A stretch of DNA of 64,000 nucleotides from Bacillus massiliigorillae. GTDB lineage: Bacteria > Bacillota > Bacilli > Bacillales > DSM-1321. Below, piece after piece: positions 44,622-53,771 of this stretch (position 1 is its first letter; each line of letters starts with the position of its first letter). The stretch lies in contig NZ_HG428741.1 of NCBI RefSeq assembly GCF_000380245.2, positions 2,549,665 through 2,613,664 on the forward strand. The letters run 5' to 3'. A model generated the notes under the pieces. It saw only the letters and a program-made list of their open reading frames with translations, did not search any database and was not told the DNA's origin. Position numbers and translations under genes: made by a program.

Positions 44622-45598
44622 TATAACCACACCTCTAAATAGATTCCCAGTACGGCAAGTAATAAGCCGACTGACCAAAACGTTACAACTACTCTCCATT
44701 CAGACCAACCGCTCAGCTCATAGTGATGGTGAAGAGGACTCATCTTAAAGATTCTCTTACCTGTCGTTTTAAAGCTTGCGACTTGCAGAATAACAGAAAG
44801 GGTTTCAATAACGAATACTCCTCCTATTATAACAAGAAGTAGCTCAGAACTCGTTAATAAAGCAACAGTTGCTAATGCTCCACCTAAAGCTAATGATCCT
44901 GTATCACCCATAAATACTTTCGCAGGATGTGCATTAAATACAAGAAATCCAAGTAGTGCCCCTACAATCGCTACAGAGAAGATAGCAACATCATATTGTC
45001 CATTGCTCCATGCAATAACAGCGAATGCTCCAAACGCTATTGCCCCTGTACCTGATACTAAACCATCTAAACCATCCGTTAAGTTAACCGCATTCGAGAA
45101 ACCAACTTGCCAGAAAATAATAATGACAACATAAAACCAGCCAACATTTAGTGCAATATCTGTTCCTGGAATAGCGATTTCCGGAGTAAATCCAGCTGTA
45201 CCTTTATAAACAAAATAAAAAATAACGGCAATTACAATTTGACCAATTAACTTTTGTAATGAAGTTAATCCTAGGTTACGTTTCATTACTACTTTAATAA
45301 AATCATCTAAAAATCCAAGTACACCAAACCCTAAAGTAACAAATAATAATAAAAAGATATTTGTCGATGTCTCAGAGTATTTACTAATCATAACAAGTGT
45401 TGTAATTGTAATTGATAACAGGATGACTATTCCACCCATAGTAGGTGTTCCTGTTTTCTTTTGATGCGACTGCGGTCCCTCTTCACGTATACTTTGACCA
45501 AATTTCAAACGTCTAAGAAAAGGAATAAAAACAGGAGATAATAGTACTGTTATTAAAAATCCTGTTAGTATTGTGAAAAAAATTACTTGCTCCATCAT
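44621..45598 (-). CDS. mraY: Phospho-MurNAc-pentapeptide transferase MraY
   Basis: Integral membrane enzyme that transfers phospho-MurNAc-pentapeptide to undecaprenyl phosphate, forming lipid I. It has ten membrane helices, the DDFIK active-site aspartates, NLTDGLDGL, and the His-rich loop SPLHHHYELSGWSE. The length (325 aa) is typical. Two ATGs (45598, 45595) are possible; the ribosome site AAGGGAAG is somewhat far. One-base overlap with murD. Confidence 0.97.
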   Translation of the reverse strand: MMEQVIFFTILTGFLITVLLSPVFIPFLRRLKFGQSIREEGPQSHQKKTGTPTMGGIVILLSITITTLVMISKYSETSTNIFLLLFVTLGFGVLGFLDDFIKVVMKRNLGLTSLQKLIGQIVIAVIFYFVYKGTAGFTPEIAIPGTDIALNVGWFYVVIIIFWQVGFSNAVNLTDGLDGLVSGTGAIAFGAFAVIAWSNGQYDVAIFSVAIVGALLGFLVFNAHPAKVFMGDTGSLALGGALATVALLTSSELLLVIIGGVFVIETLSVILQVASFKTTGKRIFKMSPLHHHYELSGWSEWRVVVTFWSVGLLLAVLGIYLEVWL

Positions 45599-45764
45599 TA
45601 TTCTTTGACTTCCCTTCTCAGTGCGTAAAACGATTCACATAATAATGTCTTGCTTATACCTTTAATGCATAATATTTGTTTCATTAAAACTGTCAGCATC
45701 AATTTGATTCTAAACCATTCTTTCACACTCATAAATATATTATTTTTCAAAATCGAAAATGAAA

Positions 45765-47234
45765 TTATTTTTCTAAAACTTCTCTTATTGCATCTCGTGC
45801 TATTTCACGATCATCAAAGTGATTTCTAATACCGTTCACCTCTTGATACGTTTCATGCCCTTTACCCGCAATTAAAATTACATCGTTTGCTTTCGCTTGA
45901 CGAATCACCCAGTTAATCGCTTCTTTACGGTCTACAATAACTTTGTACTTGTCTCCTGTAGCACCCTCAACCATATCATTCAAGATTGCCTCAGGATCTT
46001 CTGTACGAGGATTATCCGAAGTAAGTACAGGTTGCATTGCTAATTCACAAGCTATCTTTGCCATGATAGGTCGTTTCGTACGATCACGATCTCCTCCACA
46101 ACCTACCACTACATACGTAGTGCCCTTGGCAAACTCATTGACTGTTTCAAGTACATTCTCTAAGCTATCTGGCGTATGGGCATAATCAACGATAACTGTA
46201 AAGTCCTGACCGGCATTTACTAATTCAAAACGTCCAGCAACACCTGAAACATCTTCTAATGACGTAATGATTTGTTGAAGACTCATCCCTAGGCATAATC
46301 CTACCGAAGCTGCCGCAAGCACGTTATACACACTAAATTTCCCGATTAATTGCAATTGAATAGGTAATGATTCATTTACTGTTTCAATTGTAAACTTCGT
46401 TCCTGCTGAAGTAATGGTAATATCTTTTGCCATAATATCTGCATCTTGATCAATACCATAGGAAATAACATGTGCCGCTGTTGCTTTAATGAAATCATCT
46501 GCAGCCGCATCATCTTTATTAATTACCGCATATTTAGGTTTATTCTCATCAAAGGCATTACCAAGTTGAGAGAAAAGTAATGTTTTCGCATGTTTGTAAG
46601 CTTCCATTGTTTTATGGAAATCTAAATGATCTTGCGTTAAATTTGTAAATACCGCAATATCATAATCACAACGATGTACTCTACCAAGCTCCAACGCATG
46701 TGATGATACTTCCATAACAGCCGTATCAACTCCGCTCTCTACCATCTCATGAAAGATTTTTTGAAGAGTCACACTATCTGGTGTTGTGTTCTTTGTTTCT
46801 TGAATTACTTCACCAATCTTCGTGTACATTGTACCAATTAATCCTGTTTTCTTATGATCATCATGTAACAGTTTCTCTATTAAATGACTTGTTGTTGTCT
46901 TGCCATTTGTACCAGTGATACCAATTAAAGATAATTGTTGAGTGGGCTGTTTATAAAAAGCATCAGCCAACACCGCCATCGCTCTAGTTGTACTTTTAAC
47001 CACAATTACAGGAACTGAAAGAGGTAATTCACGTTCAGCAACAATTGCTACTGCACCCTTTTCTACGGCGTTCGATGCTAAATCATGTCCATCTACTGTA
47101 TAACCTTTAACACAAATAAATAAGCTTCCTTGCTTTACTTTGCGCGTATCGTTTTCTATTGAAGTAATAGTTGGATTTTGACTGTCATCACCTTTATATG
47201 AAGGTAAAGATGAAAGTAATTTATGTAATTTCAT
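45765..47234 (-). CDS. murE: UDP-MurNAc-L-Ala-D-Glu:meso-diaminopimelate ligase
   Basis: Adds meso-DAP to the peptidoglycan stem peptide. ATP site GITGTNGKTTT, and the DNPR motif (SDNPRTEDPE) that selects meso-DAP rather than lysine, which fits Bacillus A1-gamma peptidoglycan. The frame extends to 47267; ATG 47234 with GGAGATTG upstream gives MKLHKLLSSLPSY and 489 aa, the family length. A spoVD terminator lies upstream, so murE-mraY-murD probably forms one unit. Confidence 0.97.
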   Translation of the reverse strand: MKLHKLLSSLPSYKGDDSQNPTITSIENDTRKVKQGSLFICVKGYTVDGHDLASNAVEKGAVAIVAERELPLSVPVIVVKSTTRAMAVLADAFYKQPTQQLSLIGITGTNGKTTTSHLIEKLLHDDHKKTGLIGTMYTKIGEVIQETKNTTPDSVTLQKIFHEMVESGVDTAVMEVSSHALELGRVHRCDYDIAVFTNLTQDHLDFHKTMEAYKHAKTLLFSQLGNAFDENKPKYAVINKDDAAADDFIKATAAHVISYGIDQDADIMAKDITITSAGTKFTIETVNESLPIQLQLIGKFSVYNVLAAASVGLCLGMSLQQIITSLEDVSGVAGRFELVNAGQDFTVIVDYAHTPDSLENVLETVNEFAKGTTYVVVGCGGDRDRTKRPIMAKIACELAMQPVLTSDNPRTEDPEAILNDMVEGATGDKYKVIVDRKEAINWVIRQAKANDVILIAGKGHETYQEVNGIRNHFDDREIARDAIREVLEK

Positions 47235-47360
47235 TCCTTCAATCTCCTCAATCTTTTTTTCAAACATAGTTTATCATACCGTAAAATGAAAAAGTTTTCT
47301 ATGTGAATGTCATATATTATTATCAATATACATCTTTTTAAATATAATTCTTAGATTTCC

Positions 47361-47394
47361 AAAGAAAGCGACTGAATTATCAGTCGCTTTCTTT
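47361..47394 (-). terminator. Terminator after spoVD
   Basis: A perfect 15-bp stem (47361-47375 with 47380-47394) with a 4-base loop, about 55 bases after the spoVD stop. The T tract is short (CTTTCTTT forms part of the stem). Confidence 0.78.
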
Positions 47395-47449
47395 AGGTTG
47401 CCATTAAACTCTATATAACGGTTCTCTATTTAATAATCACTCACACTTA

Positions 47450-49363
47450 TTAATCACCAAGGTAAATTCGTATTGTAGACCCTTCTTTAACTTTCACCCC
47501 TGCCTCCGGAGCTTGTTTAACAACTTTATCCCCTTTTCCCGAAACATCTAACTTCAATGTAGAGAACTGTGTATATAATTCTTGTTTTGTCATACCAACT
47601 ACATTTGGAATTTCCACCATAATTGGATCTGTAATATTCTTTTCCTTTGCCAAACCACCTTTACGAGGCTTTACGTCTAAAGCAATCAACGCATCTTTCA
47701 TAATATTACCAACGATTGGAGCTGATACTGTACTACCAAATTGAACAGTTCCTTTCGGATTATCAACCGCGATATATACAACTAATTGTGGATCGTCTGC
47801 CGGAGCAAACCCGATAAAGGATACAATATGGTTATTTTTAATATATTGACCATTTTGTACCTTTTGAGCTGTTCCAGTTTTTCCTCCAACACGATATCCT
47901 TCAATAAATGCTTTCTGACCAGATCCCAGTGCCACAACTGATTCTAATGCTTCTCTTACTTTTTTAGAAGTGTCTTCTGAAATGACACGACGCTTCTCTT
48001 GAGCTGTCTTACGCATGGTCACTTCACCTGTTACTGGGTCAATTAATTGCTTTGCTACATAAGGAGTATACAAGATTCCACCATTGACCGCCGCTGAAAC
48101 AGCTGCCACTTGTTGAATTGGTGTAACAGAGACACCTTGACCGAAAGCTGTTGTTGCTTGCTCAACTGGACCAACACGATTTAAATCAAAAAGGATCCCA
48201 GTTGCTTCACCTGCTAAATCAATACCTGTTCTTGTTCCAAAGCCAAATTTTTTAACATATGAAAAAAGCGTCTCTTTCCCTAAACGGTTCCCTAACTCTA
48301 CAAATCCAGGGTTGCAAGAATTTTGTACAACTTCTAAAAATGATTGATGCCCATGCCCACCCCTTTTCCAACAATGCAAGGTAGCTCCCCCAACTTTTGT
48401 ATATCCCGGATCATAAAACCCTTCATGCTCTAAATCTACTTTCTTTTCTTCAAGTGCCGCTGCTAATGTAATAATTTTAAACGTAGAACCAGGTTCATAC
48501 GAGCTCCACACTGGAAGATTACGATTATACACATCTGGTTTGACCTCTTGATATTTAGATGGATCAAAAGTAGGTCGACTTGACATCGCCAGTATTTCAC
48601 CATTATTCGGATTCATAGCAATACCAATAATTCCATCAGGATTGTATGTTGCTTCTGCAATATCCATTTCTCGCTCCATAATAGTCTGTATTTTGCTATC
48701 AATCGTTAATTGCAGATTCTTTCCATTGGTTGGTTCTTTATAATCATCCACCATGTTCTCCATGCGCTTACCTTTCGCATCCGAATAAAACCGAACATGT
48801 CCTCGCTCACCTTTTAATTCATCATCGTACGTCAGTTCAACGCCCATTAACCCTTGATTATATTTTCCTGTAAACCCAAGTACATGTGATAAATATTGAC
48901 CAAAAGGATAATAACGGACAGAATCTTCTGCAATAAAAACACCTTTTAAACTGAAGGCTTCTATTTCTTTAGCTTTTTCATGAGAAATTTTTGTTCCCTC
49001 TGAGAGACGAACATATACTTGATTCTTCGTAATTTCCTTATATACTTTGTCAACAGACGCGTCCAAAACATTCGCTAGCTTCGCTGCCGTCTCATTTGCA
49101 TTCTCAACTTGTCTTGGAACAACATATACAGTAGGTGCACTTAAATTGGTCGCAAGCGCTACGCCATTACGATCAACAATTTCCCCCCTTTTAGGTTCAA
49201 AAGGAATATCTCGACTCCAAGAGTCTTTTGCTTTCCCAGTTAATGTATTTCCTAAATATAACTGAACATAACCAAGCCGCAATGCAATCAATAAAAATAC
49301 CAGCAATCCTATAAGAAAAAAAATCAGCAATCGTTTCCGTACCGTTACATTCGAAACGCGCAC
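47450..49363 (-). CDS. spoVD: Stage V sporulation protein D, spore-cortex class B penicillin-binding protein
   Basis: Transpeptidase working with SpoVE in cortex synthesis. It has an N-terminal membrane anchor (about 11-31), dimerisation domain, transpeptidase domain with Ser293 in PGSTFK, SCN and KTGTAQ, and one C-terminal PASTA domain (about 580-637). Two cysteines (in TLHCWKR and NSCN) fit the known StoA-reduced disulfide. GTG start 49363 with GGAGGTG upstream; 637 aa. A sigma-E-like -10 lies just upstream. Confidence 0.95.
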   Translation of the reverse strand: MRVSNVTVRKRLLIFFLIGLLVFLLIALRLGYVQLYLGNTLTGKAKDSWSRDIPFEPKRGEIVDRNGVALATNLSAPTVYVVPRQVENANETAAKLANVLDASVDKVYKEITKNQVYVRLSEGTKISHEKAKEIEAFSLKGVFIAEDSVRYYPFGQYLSHVLGFTGKYNQGLMGVELTYDDELKGERGHVRFYSDAKGKRMENMVDDYKEPTNGKNLQLTIDSKIQTIMEREMDIAEATYNPDGIIGIAMNPNNGEILAMSSRPTFDPSKYQEVKPDVYNRNLPVWSSYEPGSTFKIITLAAALEEKKVDLEHEGFYDPGYTKVGGATLHCWKRGGHGHQSFLEVVQNSCNPGFVELGNRLGKETLFSYVKKFGFGTRTGIDLAGEATGILFDLNRVGPVEQATTAFGQGVSVTPIQQVAAVSAAVNGGILYTPYVAKQLIDPVTGEVTMRKTAQEKRRVISEDTSKKVREALESVVALGSGQKAFIEGYRVGGKTGTAQKVQNGQYIKNNHIVSFIGFAPADDPQLVVYIAVDNPKGTVQFGSTVSAPIVGNIMKDALIALDVKPRKGGLAKEKNITDPIMVEIPNVVGMTKQELYTQFSTLKLDVSGKGDKVVKQAPEAGVKVKEGSTIRIYLGD

Positions 49364-49392
49364 TTCTTACACCTCCTGTACATGCTATCCAA

Positions 49393-49400
49393 AATGTATG
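49393..49400 (-). promoter_or_regulatory. Candidate sigma-E -10 element of spoVD
   Basis: CATACATT (49400-49393, minus strand) matches the sigma-E -10 consensus cATAcanT; a weak -35 (TCTAATC) lies at about 49414-49420. The position, about 20 bases before the ribosome site, is suitable, and spoVD is sigma-E-dependent in B. subtilis. Confidence 0.5.
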
Positions 49401-49422
49401 CTTGTACAATAGAGATTAGAAC

Positions 49423-49472
49423 AAAAAAAGCCATCTTAAACGTGATTCTTAATCACATTTAAGACAGCCTTT
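49423..49472 (-). terminator. Terminator after pbpB
   Basis: A long stem (49427-49447 with 49451-49472, one bulge) with a 3-base loop and T7 tail on the minus strand, 7 bases after the pbpB stop. Shares the GTGATT..AATCAC core with the terminators at 9042 and 32180. Confidence 0.9.
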
Positions 49473-49479
49473 CTAATAG

Positions 49480-51675
49480 CTAATCATAAACTTCATCTTC
49501 GACTTTTTTATTACTTTCTTCCTTTTTCGGATCAGGTGATTGTAATTCTATAATGAAGTATTCCCCTTTCGAAATAGCTTCACCTGCTTTAATGTTTTGC
49601 TTCGTCACATAGCCACTTCCACTTACATTTAAATCCAATTCACCTAGATTTACGATTTTCATGACATCTCGTAATGACCAACCTGTTAAATCATGCATTT
49701 TCATCGGTCCATTTGTTTTCAGGACCACTTTTTCACCTTGGATGATCATGGTGTCAACTGCTGGAGCCTGCTGAGTTATCATATCACCTTCACCAAGCAC
49801 TACCACTTCATATCCATGTTCTTTCAACTCTTGTGATGTTTCACTAACTGATTTACCAACATAATCTTTAATTTTCATTGACGATTTTTTTGTAGTATTT
49901 GCTGGTTTAATATTATAATATCGCAAACTATTACTCATAACCGGATTGAAAATTTCCGAAATACCATCCGCAGCTGTTTTACCCGAAGGTAACTCTGGCT
50001 GTAACATCGCAACATACATCGTTAATTGAGGATCCTCGGCTGGTGCTGCACCAATAAAAGAAAACCAATAATCAGTAAAGCCTGATAAATATCTACCATT
50101 TGGTCCAGGTATTTGTGCTGTACCTGTTTTCCCAGCAACCTTATACCCGTCAATTCCATATATATGCCCTGTACCTTTCTCATCCGAAACAACGGTTTCC
50201 AAATAACCTAATACCGTTTTTGCTGTTTCTTCGGAAATTGGTTCTCCTGCAACAGTTGGTTTTGTCTTTTCAATTACATTTCCTTTTGAATCTTTAATTT
50301 CGTCAATAACATACGGCTTCATCATTTTTCCTTTATTAGCAATCGCAGAAAATGCTTGAATTTGCTGAATCGGCGTAATTACTGACCCTTGTCCGAATGC
50401 AGTTGTAGCCTTCTCTACCTTCTCTTTAAATAGAATTTTACCACCAACTTCATTTGGCAAGTCAATACCTGTCGGTTCATCAAATCCAAATTTCGTTAAA
50501 TACTCACGGAATTTCTCTTCACCAAGCTGTTCAAGAGCAATCTTAACAAATGCAACATTTGACGAACGTTGCACACCTTGTAAATAAGTCATCCATTTAC
50601 CTGGTGTAATCCCTCGATGGTCTTTCAATTCACTTCCCTGAACTTTATACTTACCAGCCTGAAAATAAGCATTTGGTTGAAATACTCCCTCTTCCACAGC
50701 CGCAGCTAAAGTAAATGCCTTCATTGTTGATCCTGGTTCAAAATTCTCCTCAATAGAAAGGTTTTTCCAAGTATCACTCAATCCTTCTTTTGTATTAGGA
50801 TTAAATGTAGGTCGTTGGCTCATTGCCAATATTTCACCTGTTTTGGGATTCGATACAATCGCAATTAATTTCTTCGGATTATATGTTTTTTGCACTTTAC
50901 TCATAGAGTCTTCTAGTAAGGACTGAATTTTTTTATCAAGTGTCAATTGTACATCTTCACCATTTTTTGGTTGAATTATCTTTTCTTCTTTGCCTGGAAT
51001 TAAAAAGCCCCATCGATCACTCTCATAATTCATTTTCCCATTTGTACCTTCTAGCTTAGATTGCAAGGCTTTTTCAAGCCCTAATTTACCTGTAACATTT
51101 TCTTTCTTCGTTTTTTCATTATACTGATTTTCAGCATATCCTATGACATGAGAAGCAAATACACCATTAGGGTAATATCTTTTCGTACCTCTCACAAAAG
51201 TGATACCTGGTAGTTTTAAAGCTTCAATTTTGTTTTTCTTTGCATAAGAAAGCCCACGACCAGCTGCTCCGAATTCTACTTGAAACGCACCTTTATTCGA
51301 GAGAATTTTTAATATCTTACTCTCATCCATATCTATATACTTTGCTAGTTTTTTGGCTGTTTCTTCAGGATCAACAACATGTTTTGGGTTATTTTCATCA
51401 ACCGTCATTTTACTACTTAAGATAGCAATTAACGTATAAGAAGATGTATCCTCAGCAATAACAGCACCATTTCGGTCCGTAATACTTCCTCTTGACGATT
51501 CAATACCTGCTTGTTTTAGCGTTTTCTCCTGAGCTTTAGTGGCTAATACTTGTCCATCAACTTGTCCTGTAACTTGTATGTAAATAAAACGTCCAGCTAA
51601 AACAAAAAAGAGCAGGACGAAGAATACAAATAGTATCGCTGCTCCAATGTTCATATTTTTATTCTTGATATACAT
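49480..51675 (-). CDS. pbpB: Class B penicillin-binding protein 2B (septal transpeptidase)
   Basis: Essential divisome transpeptidase (FtsI equivalent). It has a membrane anchor (about 11-33), pedestal domain, transpeptidase domain with Ser316 in PGSTMK, SSN in RSSNVAF and KTGTAQ, and two C-terminal PASTA domains (about 590-715). 731 aa, close to B. subtilis PBP2B. Its ATG overlaps the ftsL stop by one base. A terminator separates it from the related spoVD. Confidence 0.96.
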   Translation of the reverse strand: MYIKNKNMNIGAAILFVFFVLLFFVLAGRFIYIQVTGQVDGQVLATKAQEKTLKQAGIESSRGSITDRNGAVIAEDTSSYTLIAILSSKMTVDENNPKHVVDPEETAKKLAKYIDMDESKILKILSNKGAFQVEFGAAGRGLSYAKKNKIEALKLPGITFVRGTKRYYPNGVFASHVIGYAENQYNEKTKKENVTGKLGLEKALQSKLEGTNGKMNYESDRWGFLIPGKEEKIIQPKNGEDVQLTLDKKIQSLLEDSMSKVQKTYNPKKLIAIVSNPKTGEILAMSQRPTFNPNTKEGLSDTWKNLSIEENFEPGSTMKAFTLAAAVEEGVFQPNAYFQAGKYKVQGSELKDHRGITPGKWMTYLQGVQRSSNVAFVKIALEQLGEEKFREYLTKFGFDEPTGIDLPNEVGGKILFKEKVEKATTAFGQGSVITPIQQIQAFSAIANKGKMMKPYVIDEIKDSKGNVIEKTKPTVAGEPISEETAKTVLGYLETVVSDEKGTGHIYGIDGYKVAGKTGTAQIPGPNGRYLSGFTDYWFSFIGAAPAEDPQLTMYVAMLQPELPSGKTAADGISEIFNPVMSNSLRYYNIKPANTTKKSSMKIKDYVGKSVSETSQELKEHGYEVVVLGEGDMITQQAPAVDTMIIQGEKVVLKTNGPMKMHDLTGWSLRDVMKIVNLGELDLNVSGSGYVTKQNIKAGEAISKGEYFIIELQSPDPKKEESNKKVEDEVYD

Positions 51676-52034
51676 TAGTCTTGCACAACCTTAACATTGT
51701 TTTCATCTAATTTCAGACCAAGTTTTGATGCTCTTTCCCAAATTCTTTCATAGCGGCTTAACTCACTTACTTCAACATTTAAATCATTATTTACTTTTAC
51801 CTGTTCTGTTACTTTTGTTTGTAACGTTTGAATTTCTTGATTCATGGTATATAGCGTATATTGATTTGAAATGACTTTTACAGAGATCATTGTAAATAGT
51901 AATGCACACGCAACGAAAAGTACTTTCTCTCCTAATGTGATCCTTGATTTGGGGATTAATACCTTTGTAACGATAGTTTGAGATTGCTGGGTTTGTTGTT
52001 GTTCTGTTGCGGTTTTTCGTGCTAACATACTCAA
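51675..52034 (-). CDS. ftsL: Cell division protein FtsL
   Basis: Small bitopic divisome protein: basic cytoplasmic N-terminus, one membrane helix (about 39-58 of the mature frame), then an extracellular coiled coil (NQEIQTLQTKVTEQVKVNNDL). Start candidates are TTG 52034 (best spacing after GGAGGGGG, 119 aa), ATG 52028 and GTG 52049; I chose TTG. Overlaps pbpB by one base; 32 bases after rsmH. Confidence 0.93.
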   Translation of the reverse strand: MSMLARKTATEQQQTQQSQTIVTKVLIPKSRITLGEKVLFVACALLFTMISVKVISNQYTLYTMNQEIQTLQTKVTEQVKVNNDLNVEVSELSRYERIWERASKLGLKLDENNVKVVQD

Positions 52035-52066
52035 AAAGTCCCCCTCCACATATTTACTGTATAGTC

Positions 52067-52999
52067 TTATAGTTTCTCTGCAACTCTCAGCTTGGCTGAT
52101 CGTGCTCGATTATTTGCTTGTAATTCCTCTTCACTAGGCAATATAGGCTTTCTCTTAACAAGTTTCAAAACTGGTTTAAACTCATCAGGAATAATAGGTA
52201 AACCTGGTGGTAGTGGAGGTAAATCACTTTTTTCTTTAAAGACACTTTTACAAATACGATCCTCTAATGAATGGAAGGTAATTACCGAAATACGGCCGCC
52301 TTTTTTCAGAAGATTGATACCTTGTTCTAGTGATTCTTCAAACACCTTCAATTCATCATTTACAGCAATTCGAATAGCTTGAAATACTCTTTTTGCAGGA
52401 TGACCACCCTTCCTGCGAGCAGGTGCTGGAATTCCTTCCTTAATTAACTCCACAAGCTCATAAGTTGTCTCAATTGGCTTAATTGCTCTTTGTGCTTCGA
52501 TTTTTCGAGCTATTTGCTTTGAGAACTTCTCTTCTCCATACTGAAAGAAAATTTTCACAAGCTCATTATATGACCAATTGTTCACAACATCATAAGCAGA
52601 AAATGTAGCATCTTGGTCCATTCTCATATCAAGAGGTGCATCATGTTGATAGCTGAAGCCTCTTTCAGGTGTATCAAGCTGTGGAGATGAAACACCTAAA
52701 TCGTATAAAATACCGTCTACTTCAGTGATGCCACGAGCATTTAACTCTTCTTGAATATATTTAAAGTTACTTTGGATGAATTCAACTTGATTACCATATG
52801 ACTTTAGTTTTTCTTTCGCATTCTCAATTGCTGTAATATCCTGGTCGAATGCATAGAGTTTACCACCCGCTGTAAGCTGCGATAATAAATATTCACTATG
52901 CCCTGCACCACCTAAAGTACAATCAACATAAATGCCATCTGGCTTAATCTTTAACTCATCTACTGTTTCTCTCAAAAGAACTGTTACATGTTTAAACAA
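52067..52999 (-). CDS. rsmH: 16S rRNA (cytosine(1402)-N(4))-methyltransferase
   Basis: SAM-dependent methylation of C1402 in the 30S P-site. SAM motif VDCTLGGAGHSEYLL, catalytic region GVSSPQLDTPERGFSY and PLDMRMD, and the C-terminal NNRARSAKLRVAEK. The frame extends to 53044, but the TTG at 52999, 9 bases after GGAG, gives LFKHVTVLLRETVD, the family N-terminus, and 310 aa. Second gene of the mraZ unit. Confidence 0.96.
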   Translation of the reverse strand: MFKHVTVLLRETVDELKIKPDGIYVDCTLGGAGHSEYLLSQLTAGGKLYAFDQDITAIENAKEKLKSYGNQVEFIQSNFKYIQEELNARGITEVDGILYDLGVSSPQLDTPERGFSYQHDAPLDMRMDQDATFSAYDVVNNWSYNELVKIFFQYGEEKFSKQIARKIEAQRAIKPIETTYELVELIKEGIPAPARRKGGHPAKRVFQAIRIAVNDELKVFEESLEQGINLLKKGGRISVITFHSLEDRICKSVFKEKSDLPPLPPGLPIIPDEFKPVLKLVKRKPILPSEEELQANNRARSAKLRVAEKL

Positions 53000-53065
53000 A
53001 AACTTCAACTCCAATCGATAAATAAATAGCCGCTTTTCAAGCATATTGTGAATTCAACAGCAAGC

Positions 53066-53497
53066 TCAAAAATCAAAGTCGACCATATTTTCAGCTAATT
53101 CAGCAAAAGTATCTGCTGATTCTGTAAAATAGTCTTCCCATTGAGACTTACTCCAAATCTCGATTCGATTGGAAACTCCTAAAATCACACATTCCCTTTC
53201 AAGCTTTGCATAAGAAGTCAGCTGCATAGGGATATTAATCCTCCCTTGCTTATCTAACTCACATTCTGATGCCCCCGAAAAGAAAAATCTAGTAAATGCA
53301 CGAGCGTCTTTCTTAGTAAGTGGTAGTGTTTTCAACTTATCTTCAATAAGTATCCATTCTTCAAGGGAATATCCAAATAAACATTGGTCTAAGCCACGAG
53401 TTATAATAAACTGATGCCCTAATTCTTCTCTAAATTTACTAGGAATAATTAGGCGGCCCTTTATATCAATGTTATGGTAATATTGTCCCATGAACAT
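53066..53497 (-). CDS. mraZ: Transcriptional regulator MraZ
   Basis: Ring-forming DNA-binding protein with two SpoVT/AbrB-like domains (about 5-47 and 76-119; DIKGRLIIPSKFRE and DKQGRINIPMQL). It represses or modulates its own dcw operon by binding repeated GTGG boxes; three such boxes occur upstream (53525-53554). The length (143 aa) is normal. First gene of mraZ-rsmH-ftsL-pbpB. Confidence 0.96.
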   Translation of the reverse strand: MFMGQYYHNIDIKGRLIIPSKFREELGHQFIITRGLDQCLFGYSLEEWILIEDKLKTLPLTKKDARAFTRFFFSGASECELDKQGRINIPMQLTSYAKLERECVILGVSNRIEIWSKSQWEDYFTESADTFAELAENMVDFDF

Positions 53498-53524
53498 ATA
53501 CCTAACCCCACTTTCTCTATTTTA

Positions 53525-53554
53525 GAGTACCACATCCTCCCACTTTTCTCCACT
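53525..53554 (-). promoter_or_regulatory. MraZ-binding boxes upstream of mraZ
   Basis: Three direct repeats with an exact 10-base period on the minus strand: AGTGGAGAAA, AGTGGGAGGA, TGTGGTACTC. MraZ binds GTGG/TGGG repeats spaced in this way. The last repeat overlaps an extended -10-like TGGTACTCT. Additional single GTGG units lie about 20 bases on either side. The remaining 53555-53721 shows no other clear feature. Confidence 0.72.
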
Positions 53555-53721
53555 GATTTTAGTATTCTTTTTCCACTTCGCCATACCCTTCACACAAATT
53601 TCGAACATTTCTCCAGCATTCCACAGAATCAAGTAAAAAGACTGTAATACATTAGGATAAAACCATAATAATTTAGCAGTTTTGGTTATATACTCTCAAT
53701 TTTTGAAACACGATTTTCACA

Positions 53722-53763
53722 AATAAAAAACACCTTTCACAAAATGTTGCGAAAAGGTGTTTT
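53722..53763 (-). terminator. Terminator after murB
   Basis: A stem of about 15 bp (53727-53741 with 53746-53763, one bulge) followed by TTTTTTATTTG on the minus strand, 8 bases after the murB stop. It insulates mraZ from murB. Confidence 0.87.
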
Positions 53764-53771
53764 CTTTTAAA

